Source: Ligustrum vulgare (Eukaryota > Streptophyta > Magnoliopsida > Lamiales > Oleaceae). Taken from it: a stretch of DNA of 64,000 nt. Numbering within the stretch: position 1 is the stretch's first letter; each line of letters begins with the position of its first letter. Position numbers and translations under genes: made by a program. Where the stretch lies: positions 55,140,234 through 55,204,233 of the forward strand of contig OY743174.1 of NCBI GenBank assembly GCA_963555705.1, in the 5' to 3' direction. The notes under the pieces are model-generated. The model searched no databases. It saw only the letters and a list, made by a program, of their open reading frames with translations, and had not been told where the DNA came from. Shown piece after piece: positions 11,326-22,963 of this stretch.

Positions 11326-11340
11326 CATTTCTCCAAAATT

Positions 11341-11650
11341 TTCATTTCTAACTTAACAAATTTATATAACATGTATTTATTTATTTTCAAATATATTAAT
11401 CCAAAATTTTCATTTTCAATGTAACACATTTACATAGATATGACATTTATTTATGTTCAAATATATTAATATAATTTTTTCATTTCCTACGTATCACATT
11501 TACATAGATATCACATTTATGTATGTTCAAATATATTAATCCAATTTTTTCATTTCCTAAATAACACATTTACATAGATATCACATTATTTATGTTCAAA
11601 TATATTAATCTAATTTTTTCATTTTCTGTAACACATTTACACATAGTACA
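11341..11650. repeat. 70-bp tandem repeat, about four copies
   Basis: The anchor TTCAAATATATTAAT recurs at 11386, 11456, 11526 and 11595, giving periods of 70, 70 and 69 bp. Each unit also holds TTTTTCATTTYC and ACACATTTACATAGATATSACATTTAT. The first unit is the most diverged. Confidence 0.85.
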
Positions 11651-13573
11651 TTTATTACATCTCTTACTAAATATGTAATAAATAATAATTTTTCTCACAA
11701 GAATCTTTATCTTTTATTTTTTTATATATAGAGTAGAAGTGTGGAGAAAGTCATCAAATGCAATTTTTCCTCCAAAATAACTCTATTTCCTCACTTCTAC
11801 TTTTATATAAAATATATAAATATAAATATATATAAAGATAAAGATAAAGATGCTCAACAACTCATTGATAATCGAATATCTTAACTTAATGTACTTATGA
11901 GTTATAATCTAACACATCCCGCGCTTCTACTTTATATTAATATTTTTTTCATCTAGGGTTATTATTATGATGATGATGATAGGCGATTGATGTCGTGCTC
12001 TAGATATATGTTACGTCCCTAGCAAATTTCAACACTGAAGCTACAAAAAAAAAAAAAATCTTTCTACAAAATTTAAAACGCAATTTCTTGAATTGTTTGT
12101 TGAAATATCTTGTGCAAGGATATAAGGAAATGAACAACTTAATTTAAATCGCAATTACATTAGACATTAAACTACATAGCGACAAAATCAATATATTAAG
12201 GATTTTATGCCCATGATAAAAATTATATGATCACATTTTTAACTTAACAATAAAAAGGAAAAGAGAATTTAATTTAATGGTCATCGTATAAGTCTCGGCT
12301 ATTATATAACTATTTGCATCATAAGAAGAAAATTGAGATTCTTTATTTTTTCTCCTCCTTTTTACTACTAATAATTTCACAATCATAATAAGAAGATTTC
12401 AGAAACTTTATGTTATACTAACATTGAATTGGGCCTTTAATTTATTGTGGAAAGTGGAAACTAGACAAATACCTTACTTTTGTCTTAAAAACTGCAAAAT
12501 ATCTCTTTGTACAATTTTTTAAAATTACCAATTGAAAACCAGTATTTTATATTTTTCATTAAAAAAAAAATACCTCATGGCATTTAGAATCAAACTGAAA
12601 ACAACATTAATTTATTAGCGAGCACATCTTTTGTTATCAGTGTTACTTTTTGTTGTTGATTCAAATTATTAAAAACTAGACTAGATAAATGAAATTTGAA
12701 AGCACAAGACCATTTTTAGGTAAATTCCAAGAAAAAAGTATTCACGCCAATTAAATGTTATTAGGCCCACGTTAGCCAATAAGTTCAAGAAATGGCTCCG
12801 AAAAATTGGAAAGAGATTAAGAAAAAGTATTGCATTTCATTGAACTTAATACTCTAGTTATAATATTGTACATATTTATGTTTGGTTCATGGATCAAGGC
12901 TACACCAACATTGTATTCTATGAATATATCCTATATAAACAAGAAAATATATATATTGAAGGTAAAAGTTTAGGAGGGTAGCTATAACACACACACACAA
13001 ACACACCGAGAAGTGGTGCTCTCTATATTAATATCTGCTCCTCATAATAATACCATGAAGTCGACTCTTACCTCTAGTCAAGAGGCAAAATCCTCAATAA
13101 AGTCTTCTTATTTCATGTAATGTCATCATAATCACATTTATTTATGAGAATCAAAGTGAGTACTTTGGCGCAAGTGACAAATTCTTAATGACAGTTGTTA
13201 CTGACGATAGTTGAAAATGAGGTTAACCAGACACGTAACATGCTTCCAATCATATTTTCTAGATATCGAATCGAAATCTAGATCTTTAGTTATTGAAAAA
13301 CGGTACATATTGTGTGTGTCGACTTTTATATATCTAAAGAACAATAATGACATTTTTGGTTTGTCGTTTTGTCTTGGATTTCATATTAAGCTCTAGTTTG
13401 ATGTACATAGAGAAAGTAATGTTTTGGATAATGTGTGGTTAAAAAGTAGAAAAAAATTGAGTTTATGTATATATAGAATACTTCATTGTATGAATATGTC
13501 ATTGAAAATGAATACGAGAAAATGATGTTTGGAAAAATGAGAGTCAAATAAGGGCTAAATCATATAATCTAGT
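11651..13573. other. AT-rich intergenic DNA
   Basis: No gene, RNA gene or clear repeat termini seen. It contains homopolymer and simple AT stretches; the short open frame at 13211-13396 has no recognisable features. Confidence 0.5.
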
Positions 13574-13918
13574 ATGGAGGATCCAAGATCGAATTCAACT
13601 GATTGGAAGGCTATTTTGAAGCTGCAAGTTCCAACCAAGGTGAGAATTTTACTATGGAGAGCATTATCGGGGTGCCTCCCAACACTGAAAGCACTGAACA
13701 AAAATTGTATTGCTACACCGGTGATGTGCCCAGTCTGCCAGTCGGATCAGGAGGATGAGTATCACGCATTCATCTCTTGTCCATTTGTTAAAAGTGTGTG
13801 GAGATTATCTCCAATTGGTGAAAAGAGTACGGTAGCAACTCTTCTTGCAGGTTGGTGGAGTCTTGTGAATAGCCAATTCAGCATGGAAGATGATACTGTG
13901 GAACATTTGGAACAATAG
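13574..13918 (+). pseudogene. LINE zinc-binding (zf-RVT) region
   Basis: 114 codons matching the zinc-binding segment found after the reverse transcriptase of plant non-LTR elements: LQVPTKVRILLWRAL, then CPVCQSDQEDEYHAFISCPF with the C-x2-C...H-x4-C pattern. No reverse transcriptase precedes it, because the element is 5' truncated. The frame ends at TAG 13916-13918 through a likely frameshift just upstream, since the expected WNIWNNRN continues in another frame. Confidence 0.75.
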
Positions 13919-14207
13919 GAATGCACAGGTATGGGAGAATCGCGGACTCACAGATGATGTAATAATGTGGAACTCCATTAACTTACTAACACAATGACTA
14001 AGCATAAGAACAAGCTCACCAACTTATTCCCTCACACGCAACGGATCAGAGGGAGAGTGCAAGTGGCAAAGACCAGCAGCCGGCAGATTCAAATGCAACT
14101 TTGATGCAGCTCTATTCCAACAGACAGGTATAATCGGGTTTGGGTGCATAATACGCAATGACCAAGGGGAAATGATGATGGCTTCGAATCGAACAATCCA
14201 TTGACCA

Positions 14208-14537
14208 ATGGACCAAGGAATGGCCGAGGCTCTCAGCTGTCGGGAAGCTCTCAACTGGATCAAACAATGTGGCATTGTTAACATTACGGTGGAATCAGAT
14301 TCTCAAGGACTAATTCATGCTATTAATTCCTCTTGCAATGATTCTTCTTATTTTAGTCTAGTGGTTCGAGATTGTATGGTACTAGCTAAGGACATAGGTA
14401 ATGTGTCGTTTCAATTTGTTAGGCGAAATGCTAACCAGGTTGCACATGCCCTAGCTAGGGCTATTGGGTTGGGCATCGGTACAGGGAGTTTGGTGTCTTC
14501 CCCTCCCCCACTTTATTGCGGATGCTATCGCTTTTGA
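14208..14537 (+). pseudogene. LINE RNase H-like domain
   Basis: 109 codons covering the C-terminal RNase H-like (RVT_3) domain: AEALSCREALNWIKQ contains the active-site Glu region, VESDSQGLIHAIN the Asp-containing strand, and RRNANQVAHALAR the terminal signature. It is separated from the upstream zinc-binding frame by stops and belongs to the same dead element; the poly-A tail begins about 25 bp downstream. Confidence 0.75.
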
Positions 14538-14579
14538 TTTGAATGAATAAATCTCTTTATGTCAAAAAAAAAAAAAAAA

Positions 14580-15162
14580 TGATTTATAATTAAAGTTATA
14601 AATAATGCCCATCTTGAATTAAAAAGTTTAGTTGTGTCTACCAACGTACACAAATTTAGCGTAGGTTTTGAACTTTTTAACCTATATTTGATCAAGAAAA
14701 AGATTACTTTCTTTTTTAAACCAATAATTGAATCTTTATTAAATAACTGGATGGACTTATTGGTAATAATTATTATTATAGAAGTGTTTATAGATAGGTT
14801 AATGCTATGTAGTCAGTACCGATGTTAATCTTCCCGTATCAACCACACAATTGAATTTCATTGTTGGAAGAGAAAAAATGGAATTTTGAATTTCATCGTA
14901 ATTAAATTTTAATTTGTTCTTTGATTTCTTTGATCAGTGAAACGAAGAACGCTGCGATTGAAGACCTCAAAATATTAGCAAAATGAAAAATTACATAAAT
15001 TCTTTCTAGATGTAACAAGAAACCCTAACGGATCACTTTTTTTTTTTTTTTTCTTTTTCTTTTCCAGATCTTAATATAAGATTTTCACCAAAAGCAGCAT
15101 TTTCAACAAATTATCGGAGATCGATGCATTCAATGCTGGACTCTGCAGGCGGATAATTCAAT
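14580..15162. other. AT-rich spacer downstream of the mini zinc finger gene
   Basis: No gene supported. It includes a T-run at 15039-15059. Part of it is likely the 3' flank of the minus-strand mini zinc finger gene. Confidence 0.45.
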
Positions 15163-15489
15163 TCAACATCCGGCTCGCGGTGGTGTTGTCGGTGGAGGAA
15201 AGTCCGCTGCTAGATTGACATGGCGGGAGGTTCTGGTTGCTCGGCGGCGGGATGGTGGTGGAATCTCCATCTCAACCCTCTGGTGGAAGTTCCGGTGGCA
15301 GCTGCACGCGGCGCACAGGAATGCTTCGGGAGTTCCGTCGAGCATTCCGGTTGGTAAAAACTCCCCGCAGCCGTCAACCGCATAGGCGCCAAGTGGTGCT
15401 GCATGGTTTTTCATACACGCGGTGTACATAACGAGAATTACAGGTCCGCCCCTAAACCTACCCTTACCACCTCTTTGTTGAGCCGCCAT
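15163..15489 (-). CDS. mini zinc finger protein (ZF-HD family, no homeodomain)
   Basis: An intact single-exon frame of 108 codons from ATG (15487-15489) to TGA (15163-15165). Residues about 20-70 form the ZF-HD dimerisation domain: VMYTACMKNHAAPLGAYAVDG, then CGEFLP, CAACSCHRNFH and a basic end. The Cys and His pairs expected to bind zinc are present. There is no homeobox, and the length fits MIF proteins (about 80-105 aa), which dimerise with ZF-HD homeodomain factors and block them in the nucleus. Oddities: the consensus YxEC reads YTAC, and the N-terminus before the finger is short (about 19 residues). The region is GC-richer than its surroundings. It stands alone with no neighbour in an operon-like sense. 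Confidence 0.85.
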   Translation of the reverse strand: MAAQQRGGKGRFRGGPVILVMYTACMKNHAAPLGAYAVDGCGEFLPTGMLDGTPEAFLCAACSCHRNFHQRVEMEIPPPSRRRATRTSRHVNLAADFPPPTTPPRAGC

Positions 15490-15598
15490 GGAAATTAAAC
15501 GAGAAATCTGAATATTTTGTAACTGAAAGTGAATGACCCTCGATGAAAAGAAGGTGAGTTATAAATAAAAGCTGGTGTCACACTCAGCAGCACACTTA

Positions 15599-16097
15599 GA
15601 GCATCTACAATGTGCATGTTAAACTACATATTAGTGAAATAAAGTAATTAGGAATTGAAAAATGGTGTATAATGAATAAGTTAAATTACATGTTAAGGAA
15701 ATATTTTTTAAAACATGTTAACTTGTTGATTAAATTTGGCTAGCTAGTAATTTAGTGGGTGACATGACAATGTTAATGTGAAAAATTTTCTAAAAATCTT
15801 ATTCTTTTTTCTTTTCTTCTTTCCTCTTTAAATTTTTTAATATTCATAAATAAAATAATTTTTTTGTTAATTTCATTTTATATAATTTAATGAGATCTTC
15901 AAAATGATTACCATATTAATATTTAAATTTTACTATTTTAAAAATAAATATTTATTCTATTCTTGAACTTTAGTTAAAATTTAACATATTCATTGTAACA
16001 AAAATTATATGTTAACTTTAAAATGCACACATGTCACTTAACTTTTGATTTCTTGCTTATATGACTAGCTAACTTTAACAATTTCACTGTGGATGCT
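15599..16097. mobile_element. Tourist-like MITE upstream of the mini zinc finger gene
   Basis: Left end GAGCATCTACAATG after TTA (15596-15598); right end CACTGTGGATGCTTAA, an imperfect inverted repeat (reverse complement TTAAGCATCCACAGTG). The termini resemble the MITEs at 2984 and 3549. About 500 bp, AT-rich, no coding sequence. It lies about 110 bp upstream of the mini zinc finger start codon, so it may affect the promoter. The exact right end is uncertain by a few bases. Confidence 0.5.
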
Positions 16098-16113
16098 TAA
16101 CCTTTGGATCGAA

Positions 16114-16118
<5 letters not shown>

Positions 16119-16152
<34 letters not shown>
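16119..16152. repeat. (GA)n microsatellite
   Basis: Seventeen uninterrupted GA units immediately downstream of the MITE. Confidence 0.95.
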
Positions 16153-16156
<4 letters not shown>

Positions 16157-16994
16157 GTATTAAACACACTCATGTATAACAATTCATCCACTCTATTGTT
16201 TCATTGGTTGGGATTTTATAGACACTAGTGATATACACGTGCGTTGCACGTGATCGTCCAACAATATTTTAAAAATTTGTGTTTATTAATTATTAATAAT
16301 TACAAAGTTAAAGTAATAATTATAATAAATGTATAATAACATGCTATATTATTTTATCACATATTACACATTACTAAAATTGAGAGTATTAAGGGCACCA
16401 AATTAGGGACAAAATAAGTTATACGCCCCTATTTATAATTAATTAGGGGCGAAAATATGTTTGGCCTCAATTAACATTAATTGGGACAGATAAAAAGTCC
16501 CTATTATTTTTTCGAAAATATATTTGACATCTATTAACGTTAATTAGGGTGGATAAAAAAGCTCCTAATAAGTTTCCGAAAATTTTCTCCCATGAGAGGG
16601 AAAATTAATGCCAAAATTTTGCTTACGAGGCACTTTTTGTAATTAGGGAGAAAAAAGTATTTAAAAAATGCCTCCAAAAATAAGTGTTTAAAATCCCTCC
16701 AATTCTTATAATTAACAAATAGAAAAATATTTTATTTTTAAATATTTTTAACTTCTAATCAAAACCAAAAAATTTAAATACAATCTCTTCACTCTGGCGC
16801 CCACTACATCCCCAGTGTTCTTTTCTCCAGGCACACAAAGGAATGGAACTAATTATCAAAATCTAACCAGTTTTTTCACAAAAATCTCACATCTCAACCA
16901 ACACCCTGTCCAATACAACTATCTCTTCTTTCTCAAAGACACGACAATACTAACATCACCGAAGGATTTCCATATTTTCCCCTATCTTTGTGTG

Positions 16995-18350
16995 TATAAC
17001 CGTTGCCGCTTTCACCCGGATTCAGTACAATTCTCAGTCGTACGTTCAACACTACCTCCAATTGCACCTCAACTACGTGTTGTTCGTCCTCCTCGCCTCT
17101 GGAATTGGTTCGGGATGTAGAGGCCGCCTTCAAACGCCACCGCCCCCTCGATATATTCATATCCTTTTTTTATTCTCAATTGTTGTTTATCTCAAATAGG
17201 TTGGACCTTGTACATTTGATCTAGTACCCTTCTCTGGGATCTATTCCGTCTCAAATCTGTTGAAATTTTGAAATAGAACTCTATTGGTTGTGCACTTTGA
17301 CTTAATTTTGGCTAATTCTAGTTAGGAATTTTGGATTATCTCTCTTTTTGTTGCTTTAAGTGAATTCGTATGTCAAAAAAAGGACTTCGTTTTGGGTAGT
17401 GAAAAAATATTTTTGTTCGAATTGCAATATCTCGTGGCTAAAAGCATTGCTTAATTGAAGAATTTTCTAGTACAACAACAACGAACTAGGTATGATTTCC
17501 AATAAATTTGGTTTGGTTTAAGACATGCCAGTATATTTACTAAGTTTACTTTGCTATTTTATAATATAAAGGTCAGGAATTTACTTTAGTTTATCAATGC
17601 TGCTCTATGATCTTGATGAAGTTTGGTTGGGAAATTTTCTATGATTTCCTGAAAAGTAGGGGTTTATGTTCATATATTCTGTATGACATAAAATTTATGC
17701 ATCCGAAGCTTCATAGACACCAATTTGATTTCTTAATTAAAGCTAAATGGCTTAACCCTTTTTGTTCTTTATTCTGATGAACATTTAAATATGTTGCAGT
17801 CACATAGTATTAAGCCAAGGAGATTAGAGGTTCCTCAACGAGGTACATCAAAGGAGTCAGATTTAAACCCTCATCCGACATTTGATTCCAAGAAAAGAAA
17901 TGAAGATAGATTTCTAATTCATAGATTGATTGACAACACAGTGCCGTCCAAGAAAGTGGTCTCCATTGCTGTAGTTGCTCAAGAAGACACATAAATTTCC
18001 CCACCTTCTGAATGGGGATCTATCACGAAAGGAACTTCTGAACTTTAAGCCATGCAATGTTCGAGGGGATTAACCCCAACCCTTTACTGGATTAGGAAGC
18101 GATAATACAGTTGCTTCATTGGTTATCGAATCTGAGCATGTTCCGTTGTCTAAAGTATAAAGTAGGTCCTTTAGCTACTGTCAATCAAGATTTGCAACAT
18201 CATAATTTTCAGAGTAAGGACCTGGAAAATATTTTAAGGTCTGAGGGTGGGATTTCTTTAATGGGCAAAGGAATTATTGCAAGTATTTATTTCTTATTGC
18301 ATCCACTTTGTTGTTTATCAATATTGGTAGATAATGCATTTGTATTATAA
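16995..18350 (+). pseudogene. host-gene fragments captured in the CACTA element
   Basis: Segment 1 (about 16995-17155) is GC-richer than its surroundings and encodes PLELVRDVEAAFKRHRPL. Segment 2 (17797-18050) follows a good acceptor site (TTTTTGT...TGTTGCAG) and encodes SHSIKPRRLEVPQRGTSKE, later VVSIAVVAQEDT, a stop, then ISPPSEWGSITKGTSEL. A further piece near 18180-18250 encodes TVNQDLQHHNFQSKDLENIL. The layout of exons with an intron between suggests genomic capture. From memory the pattern resembles the N-terminal region of a plant MPS1/TTK-like kinase, but I hold that weakly. Stops show it is not functional. Confidence 0.4.
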
Positions 18351-19470
18351 AGGCAATTTGTTTCTATAGTTTTAATACAGTTTGAGTTGTGCATTCATTT
18401 TACTAAGTTTTTCTATTCGTTTCGCTTCACATTCTTTATTTATTTCTTTCTCTGTCGTTGCTTAATTTGTATGAATGTTCATGTTTGTCTTGGATATATT
18501 GGAAAGAGGGAGACGAGACAAGAATCTAGCTAACTATTCTCAAGTTATCCTACGCCGATGAATGAAATAAAGTTTTTGGTCGTGACCTTTCAGAGAATTT
18601 GATTTGAAACATTAGTGAAGAGATTGATTGATAGGAAGACAAAAACGAAGGATACTGGTCATGAGTGTAGCAGTTAAGGAAAAGGTGAAGCATTTGAAAG
18701 AGTTTGATTATGCGATTGTAAACAAAAAGGTGGTAAAGCTGCTAGAGTCCTTGAGACTAAGAAAGCTAAAGTGCAGCAAATGAGAGTAGTCATTTAGAGG
18801 ACCAAATTATGCTTCTTTGGAGTTAGCATATACATTGTTCTTATTATGCACTTTTTAGAAATGATTTTGATGCTATTAATTAGTGATTTTATTATTAATT
18901 GTTATCTACTTTTTAATTTAGTGCGGTGTTTGATTATGTATTCTTCATGACGGATTGACGATTAGAATTTTTATATTTGATATTAAATTTTTTATATTTA
19001 ATATTAATTTTTTTATGTACTCTTCAATTTTTATTTCCTTTGAAATATTTAATTTTATTGAATGTTCAATATTTATATTTATAATAAATTATAGGTATTG
19101 AATTTATTATTTATTTAATTAAATTTAAATATACTAGGGGCAAATAGATGTGTTTCTATAATTAATATTAATTTTTGATTTATTTTATTATTGGGGTACT
19201 TATAAGTGCCCCTATTGTTTTAAATTTAATTGAGACATTTAATTAAGTGCCCCTAATAGAATTTAGAGAATAATAATTTTACGTGACATACATATTATTA
19301 TGGACATTCTTAGTGTCCAATTTGCCCATATTTATTATTAGGGACACCATTTATAGAGGCGTTTACTAATCTGTCTTTCCTATAGAGGCATTCTAACTTT
19401 GTTTTCTGCCCCCTAATAACATTAATTGAGACGGTTTTAAATGTCCCTAATACTCTCAATTTTAGTAGTG
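18351..19470. other. 3' half of the CACTA element, little content
   Basis: A short stretch at about 18500-18800 is less AT-rich and reads in one frame as KTKDTGHECSS, a stop, then GKGEAFERV; it could be a second captured fragment but I do not recognise it. The rest (18800-19470) is AT-rich with the subterminal repeat motifs and the right inverted repeat. Confidence 0.4.
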
Positions 19471-19473
19471 ACA

Positions 19474-21544
19474 ATGAAGAAATTGGCAATTTATTTATAT
19501 TCATAGAAATACAAATACAATTAAAGAAGATTTTGAAATATGACAATATTAAAAGTAACTTGAATCTTGTGAGTACCTTCTAGAATATGACATTTGATTG
19601 ACTTACTCGTGATATTAAATTTTATGGGTTCGATGAGGTATTAATAAGAATTTTTAGGGTTGTATTTACGAAATATAAAATTAATAATTGCTAATTTTAT
19701 TGTGATTACTTAGAGAATGCATGAGATTCAAGGTATAACTTTGTAGATAGTGCCCATTTTACACTAAGTAACTCTAAAATCCAAAACTTAATCAAATATT
19801 TGGCTATCCTAAAAGAATTTTATTAACATCACAAAAATCCGTGTTTTAGGTTCAAAATTCTTCTGAAAATAGACAACATCAATCCATTTGAGTTCATCAA
19901 TCAAATAAAGTTGCGGATGAGAACATATCCATATATTCCCTAGCTTTAAATTTCTTATTACAATTTCATCAATTGTTTAGTCAATGAACAATAAAAAAAT
20001 ATGTTCGTCTCAGAATTTGAGTATTTTGGCTCCCCATTTAACACATTTGTATATTTCTATACTTGAAACTTTTACTTGTAGTATCTGTACTTTTTTCGTC
20101 AAAGTGTAATAATAAATTCTTCCACCTTTAGATTGCTTATCTGAAATGCACAAAATATTATGTTTCCTCTAAAAGAAGTAATTTTTTTTCTTTCTCACGT
20201 CTTTAAAAACCTCAAGATTTACAAATTGAAAATAAAAGTACAAACTATTAAAGATAATGGAAAATCATTCTACAAGATCGGGTGACATAAATGAAAAATC
20301 TAGCAAATCTTCGATAACAGTAAATTGTATTAAAGCAGTCCAATCATAATCTCTTAAATAAGATACCTATTATAATGTTTTTTTTCCTTCTTTCCTATAA
20401 TCGCCCTCAAGCAAAAGCTTATGTTTACTTCTACTCCTTGAAACTTAACTGTCATCCTATCATATGCATTGCCATTAATTTAATTCTAAGCATTTTTCTT
20501 CAAATCTCAGTTGATAGTTCAATAAAAAAAAAAAAAAGTCTATAAAGAACTCGAAATTTATTATAAGAAATACGGAGCATTCATAAGAAAAAATTCAAAA
20601 AATATAACCACATTATTAGCATTTTTAATGAATTGAATGAAAGTGGATTCATTGTCATTCTGTTTCAAAATTAGTTTGCAATTTCAATTGTATCACATTT
20701 TTGCGGTAATACATTCTACAATATAGAATCAATCGAATTCTTAAAATAATTATTATAGAAATATCCGAATGAGTCAGCTCATAAAATTCAAAATTATGAA
20801 TCTTTAGATCGATCCACTTCAAATCAAACATAAACTCACAAAACTAAAGAGGTAACAATAAAAATATTCATAAAAGCAAGATCAATTATTTAAGCTTGCA
20901 AATAGTTGTATTGTCCAACATATACATAGAAGTTTTCAAAAAGTTTGTACTTGTTCAACTTCACTTATGCATGATTGTAATGTGTAGATTTTAATGGGGC
21001 AAATCCAATCAGGAATTTATCATTTTCAATAGAAACTAAAAAAACTCAACTGACTCCGAGTTTCACGGGGGCACCTTTGCTATGGTCCTTGACACCGAGT
21101 CATGAAAGTTTCTACCACCTGCGCACATCTCTCTATAGAGGGAGATTTAAAGCACTTCAAGATTTAAACATTTCGATTCTCATCTTCTTTTGCTTTTATT
21201 ATTACTTTTATCACACACTAAAGCGATCAAACAAAATAAGAAATTAACGAAATATGCAAATGGAAAATAATGAAAGTATTGAATTACGTACCTACATGAA
21301 GAGATTTTCTAAGAATATATCGGTGTCCCTATGCATGGAGTGAAAATAATGGAATGAGAATATGAATGGTTTAAAATGTGATAAATTATTTATTTAAGTA
21401 AACTAATTGATTAAAATTTGATAAATAAAATTTTAAAGAAAACGGACATTAATGAACATTAAAGATGAATATGGAATTTAAGAGATTTGTAGGGTTAATA
21501 TAGTCCAAAAAAATTTCTCCTTTAAGGGCCTTTTAAGATATAGA
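19474..21544. other. remaining Helitron interior, no gene seen
   Basis: AT-rich, with only short frames. A moderately GC-rich patch at 21050-21130 has no open frame of note. Confidence 0.45.
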
Positions 21545-21717
21545 TTTGGAAGAAATTAAGAAATATCACTGTAATCATGTTGAATATATATAAATATAGT
21601 CATCTAACTGATTACTGTACGAGTCTTTCAATCGCTCTCTTATCATGATCACTCTTCTTTTTTATGTCAACAACTAGTGTGGGCACGTAAAAAGTACATG
21701 TGGTGGCCAGTGGCGGA

Positions 21718-22955
21718 TCCAGCCGAGAACTCCAACTAAAGCGTTGATTGTTGACCGTTGACCCTATCGACCGTTGACTGTTGGCCGACGAACGTCAACA
21801 ATCGCAGTAGCGAGGTTGTGAATATTATTTAAAAATAAATAAATAGGTATAGAAATAAAATAAAAAGTTGTAATGAAATATATGAATATATAATCCAATA
21901 CAAACCAAAATGGATGCAAAATACATGACATTGACATCAATCGATATTCGTTTGCTCAGACAACTGCATTCTTAGGGTCATATGACTCAATTGGGGGTCG
22001 TTTCCCTGGATCCGACACAAGTTCATCCATATTAAATTCAATGTGAAATTTCTTTGTGTTATCAAAGTCTACTAAGTCATGTGATCTACAAGTAGCAGTT
22101 GCAGTTGCAGGACTACTAGAACTAGAACCACTAGGTTGAGATTTTCGTTTAGTTTGGAAAAAAATGTTCCATAATCTGTAAATTAATGATCACAAATCAA
22201 ATCAAATATTTACCAAATCTCAATTCACAACCTGTAAATCATATTTTCCTCACAACAACCACAATTCACAAATCTAACCACATTGCAAAAAATTAAATGT
22301 AACATTTATGCATAATTCTCAAATCAATTATAACGAATCAAGGTTTAGATTCATTACCTGATAATTGAAATGAGAAATCACAAATTGATCAAAAATTGGG
22401 GAATGACAATGGGCAATGGGCAACCGAGTAATCTAACAAAAAAATTGAGAAATCAAACATCAATATTACTTATTAAAATGTTTAAAACTTACACTTTCAC
22501 ATTACAAAATATGAAAAATTACAAAACCAAAAAAAATAAAAAATAACAACAGATAAATTGATAATCAAATCCAGTGTGTTAGTACCAACTTACTGTCGGA
22601 CTCCCGGACTGGTCGGTACTCGAAAGCAAAAAGGAGCTGGTTTGGAGTGACCGGCTGCGAAGACAGGAGGCAGCGCTGCTGCTGGTGGTAGTGGCGAACT
22701 CGAACGGGCTGACCAGTGACCTCTGAGAGCGAGAGTCTGAGTCGGGAAAGGGGTTAGGGATTTTAGTCTTCAGATTTGGCTTGGGTTCAATCCTTAGAAC
22801 AATTTGTATTTGGTTTGGTCTTTTGGGCTTGGGTAGTAATTTGGGCCCAAAAAAAATTCAAACATCTGCTGCCTGCACAGCGCCACAGGCATAGCGGCGC
22901 CAGTGGCGAATCACCGGCGGCAACGCTACCTCGCATAGAGGTGGATCCGCCACTG
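21718..22955. mobile_element. non-autonomous hAT transposon with perfect 8-bp duplication
   Basis: Termini CAGTGGCGGATCCA (left) and TGGATCCGCCACTG (right) are perfect inverted repeats of the hAT type. They are flanked by identical GTGGTGGC (21710-21717 and 22956-22963). 1238 bp. The minus strand at 21960-22170 keeps a piece of the transposase 5' region. The right part (22590-22760) is GC-richer and looks like a promoter/leader. Confidence 0.9.
21960..22170 (-). pseudogene. hAT transposase N-terminal fragment
   Basis: The minus strand reads a Ser-rich stretch then FNMDELVSDPGKRPPIESYD, the pattern just upstream of the TTF-type zinc finger in one group of plant hAT transposases. The frame ends soon after and no catalytic part remains within the element. 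Confidence 0.5.
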
Positions 22956-22963
22956 GTGGTGGC

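Larger units (their letters stand above)
13574..14579 (+). mobile_element. 5'-truncated, inactive LINE (3' end with poly-A)
   Basis: The segment starts in the zinc-binding region that follows plant LINE reverse transcriptases (KLQVPTKVRILLWRAL, then CPVCQ...EYHAFISCPF). It runs through a broken stretch (about 13890-14200) into an RNase H-like domain (AEALSCREALNW, VESDSQGLIHAIN, RRNANQVAHALAR). It ends in a run of about 15 A at 14565-14579. The first frame stops at 13918; the continuation (WNIWNNRNAQVWE) is in another frame, and more stops occur before 14208. The reverse transcriptase and ORF1 are missing. I could not find a target duplication. Confidence 0.8.
16369..19470. mobile_element. 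CACTA (En/Spm-like) transposon, non-autonomous, 3.1 kb
   Basis: The termini are inverted repeats: left CATTACTAAAATTGAGAGTA (CACTACT with one change), right TACTCTCAATTTTAGTAGTG. The flanks are ACA on both sides (16366-16368 and 19471-19473), the 3-bp duplication of CACTA elements. Subterminal regions repeat short motifs (AATTAGGGGC and its complement). No transposase is seen. The interior holds fragments resembling exons of a host gene at about 16995-18350. Confidence 0.85.
16225..21544 (-). mobile_element. Helitron (minus strand), with a CACTA element inside
   Basis: Read on the minus strand, the 3' end is CTAG (16225-16228) preceded by a hairpin, CACGTGC-AAC-GCACGTG (16236-16252), as in Helitron termini. 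The 5' end is TCTATATCTTAAAAGGCC at 21544 downwards. The host bases are A at 16224 and T at 21545, the A^T target of Helitrons. Removing the CACTA insertion (16369-19470 plus a 3-bp duplication) leaves about 2.2 kb with no helicase, so it is non-autonomous. The 5' end is the less certain boundary. Confidence 0.65.

Noticed and set aside
15210..15431. Two further open frames overlapping the mini zinc finger gene on both strands
   Set aside because: They are shadows of the GC-rich zinc finger frame and show no domain of their own.
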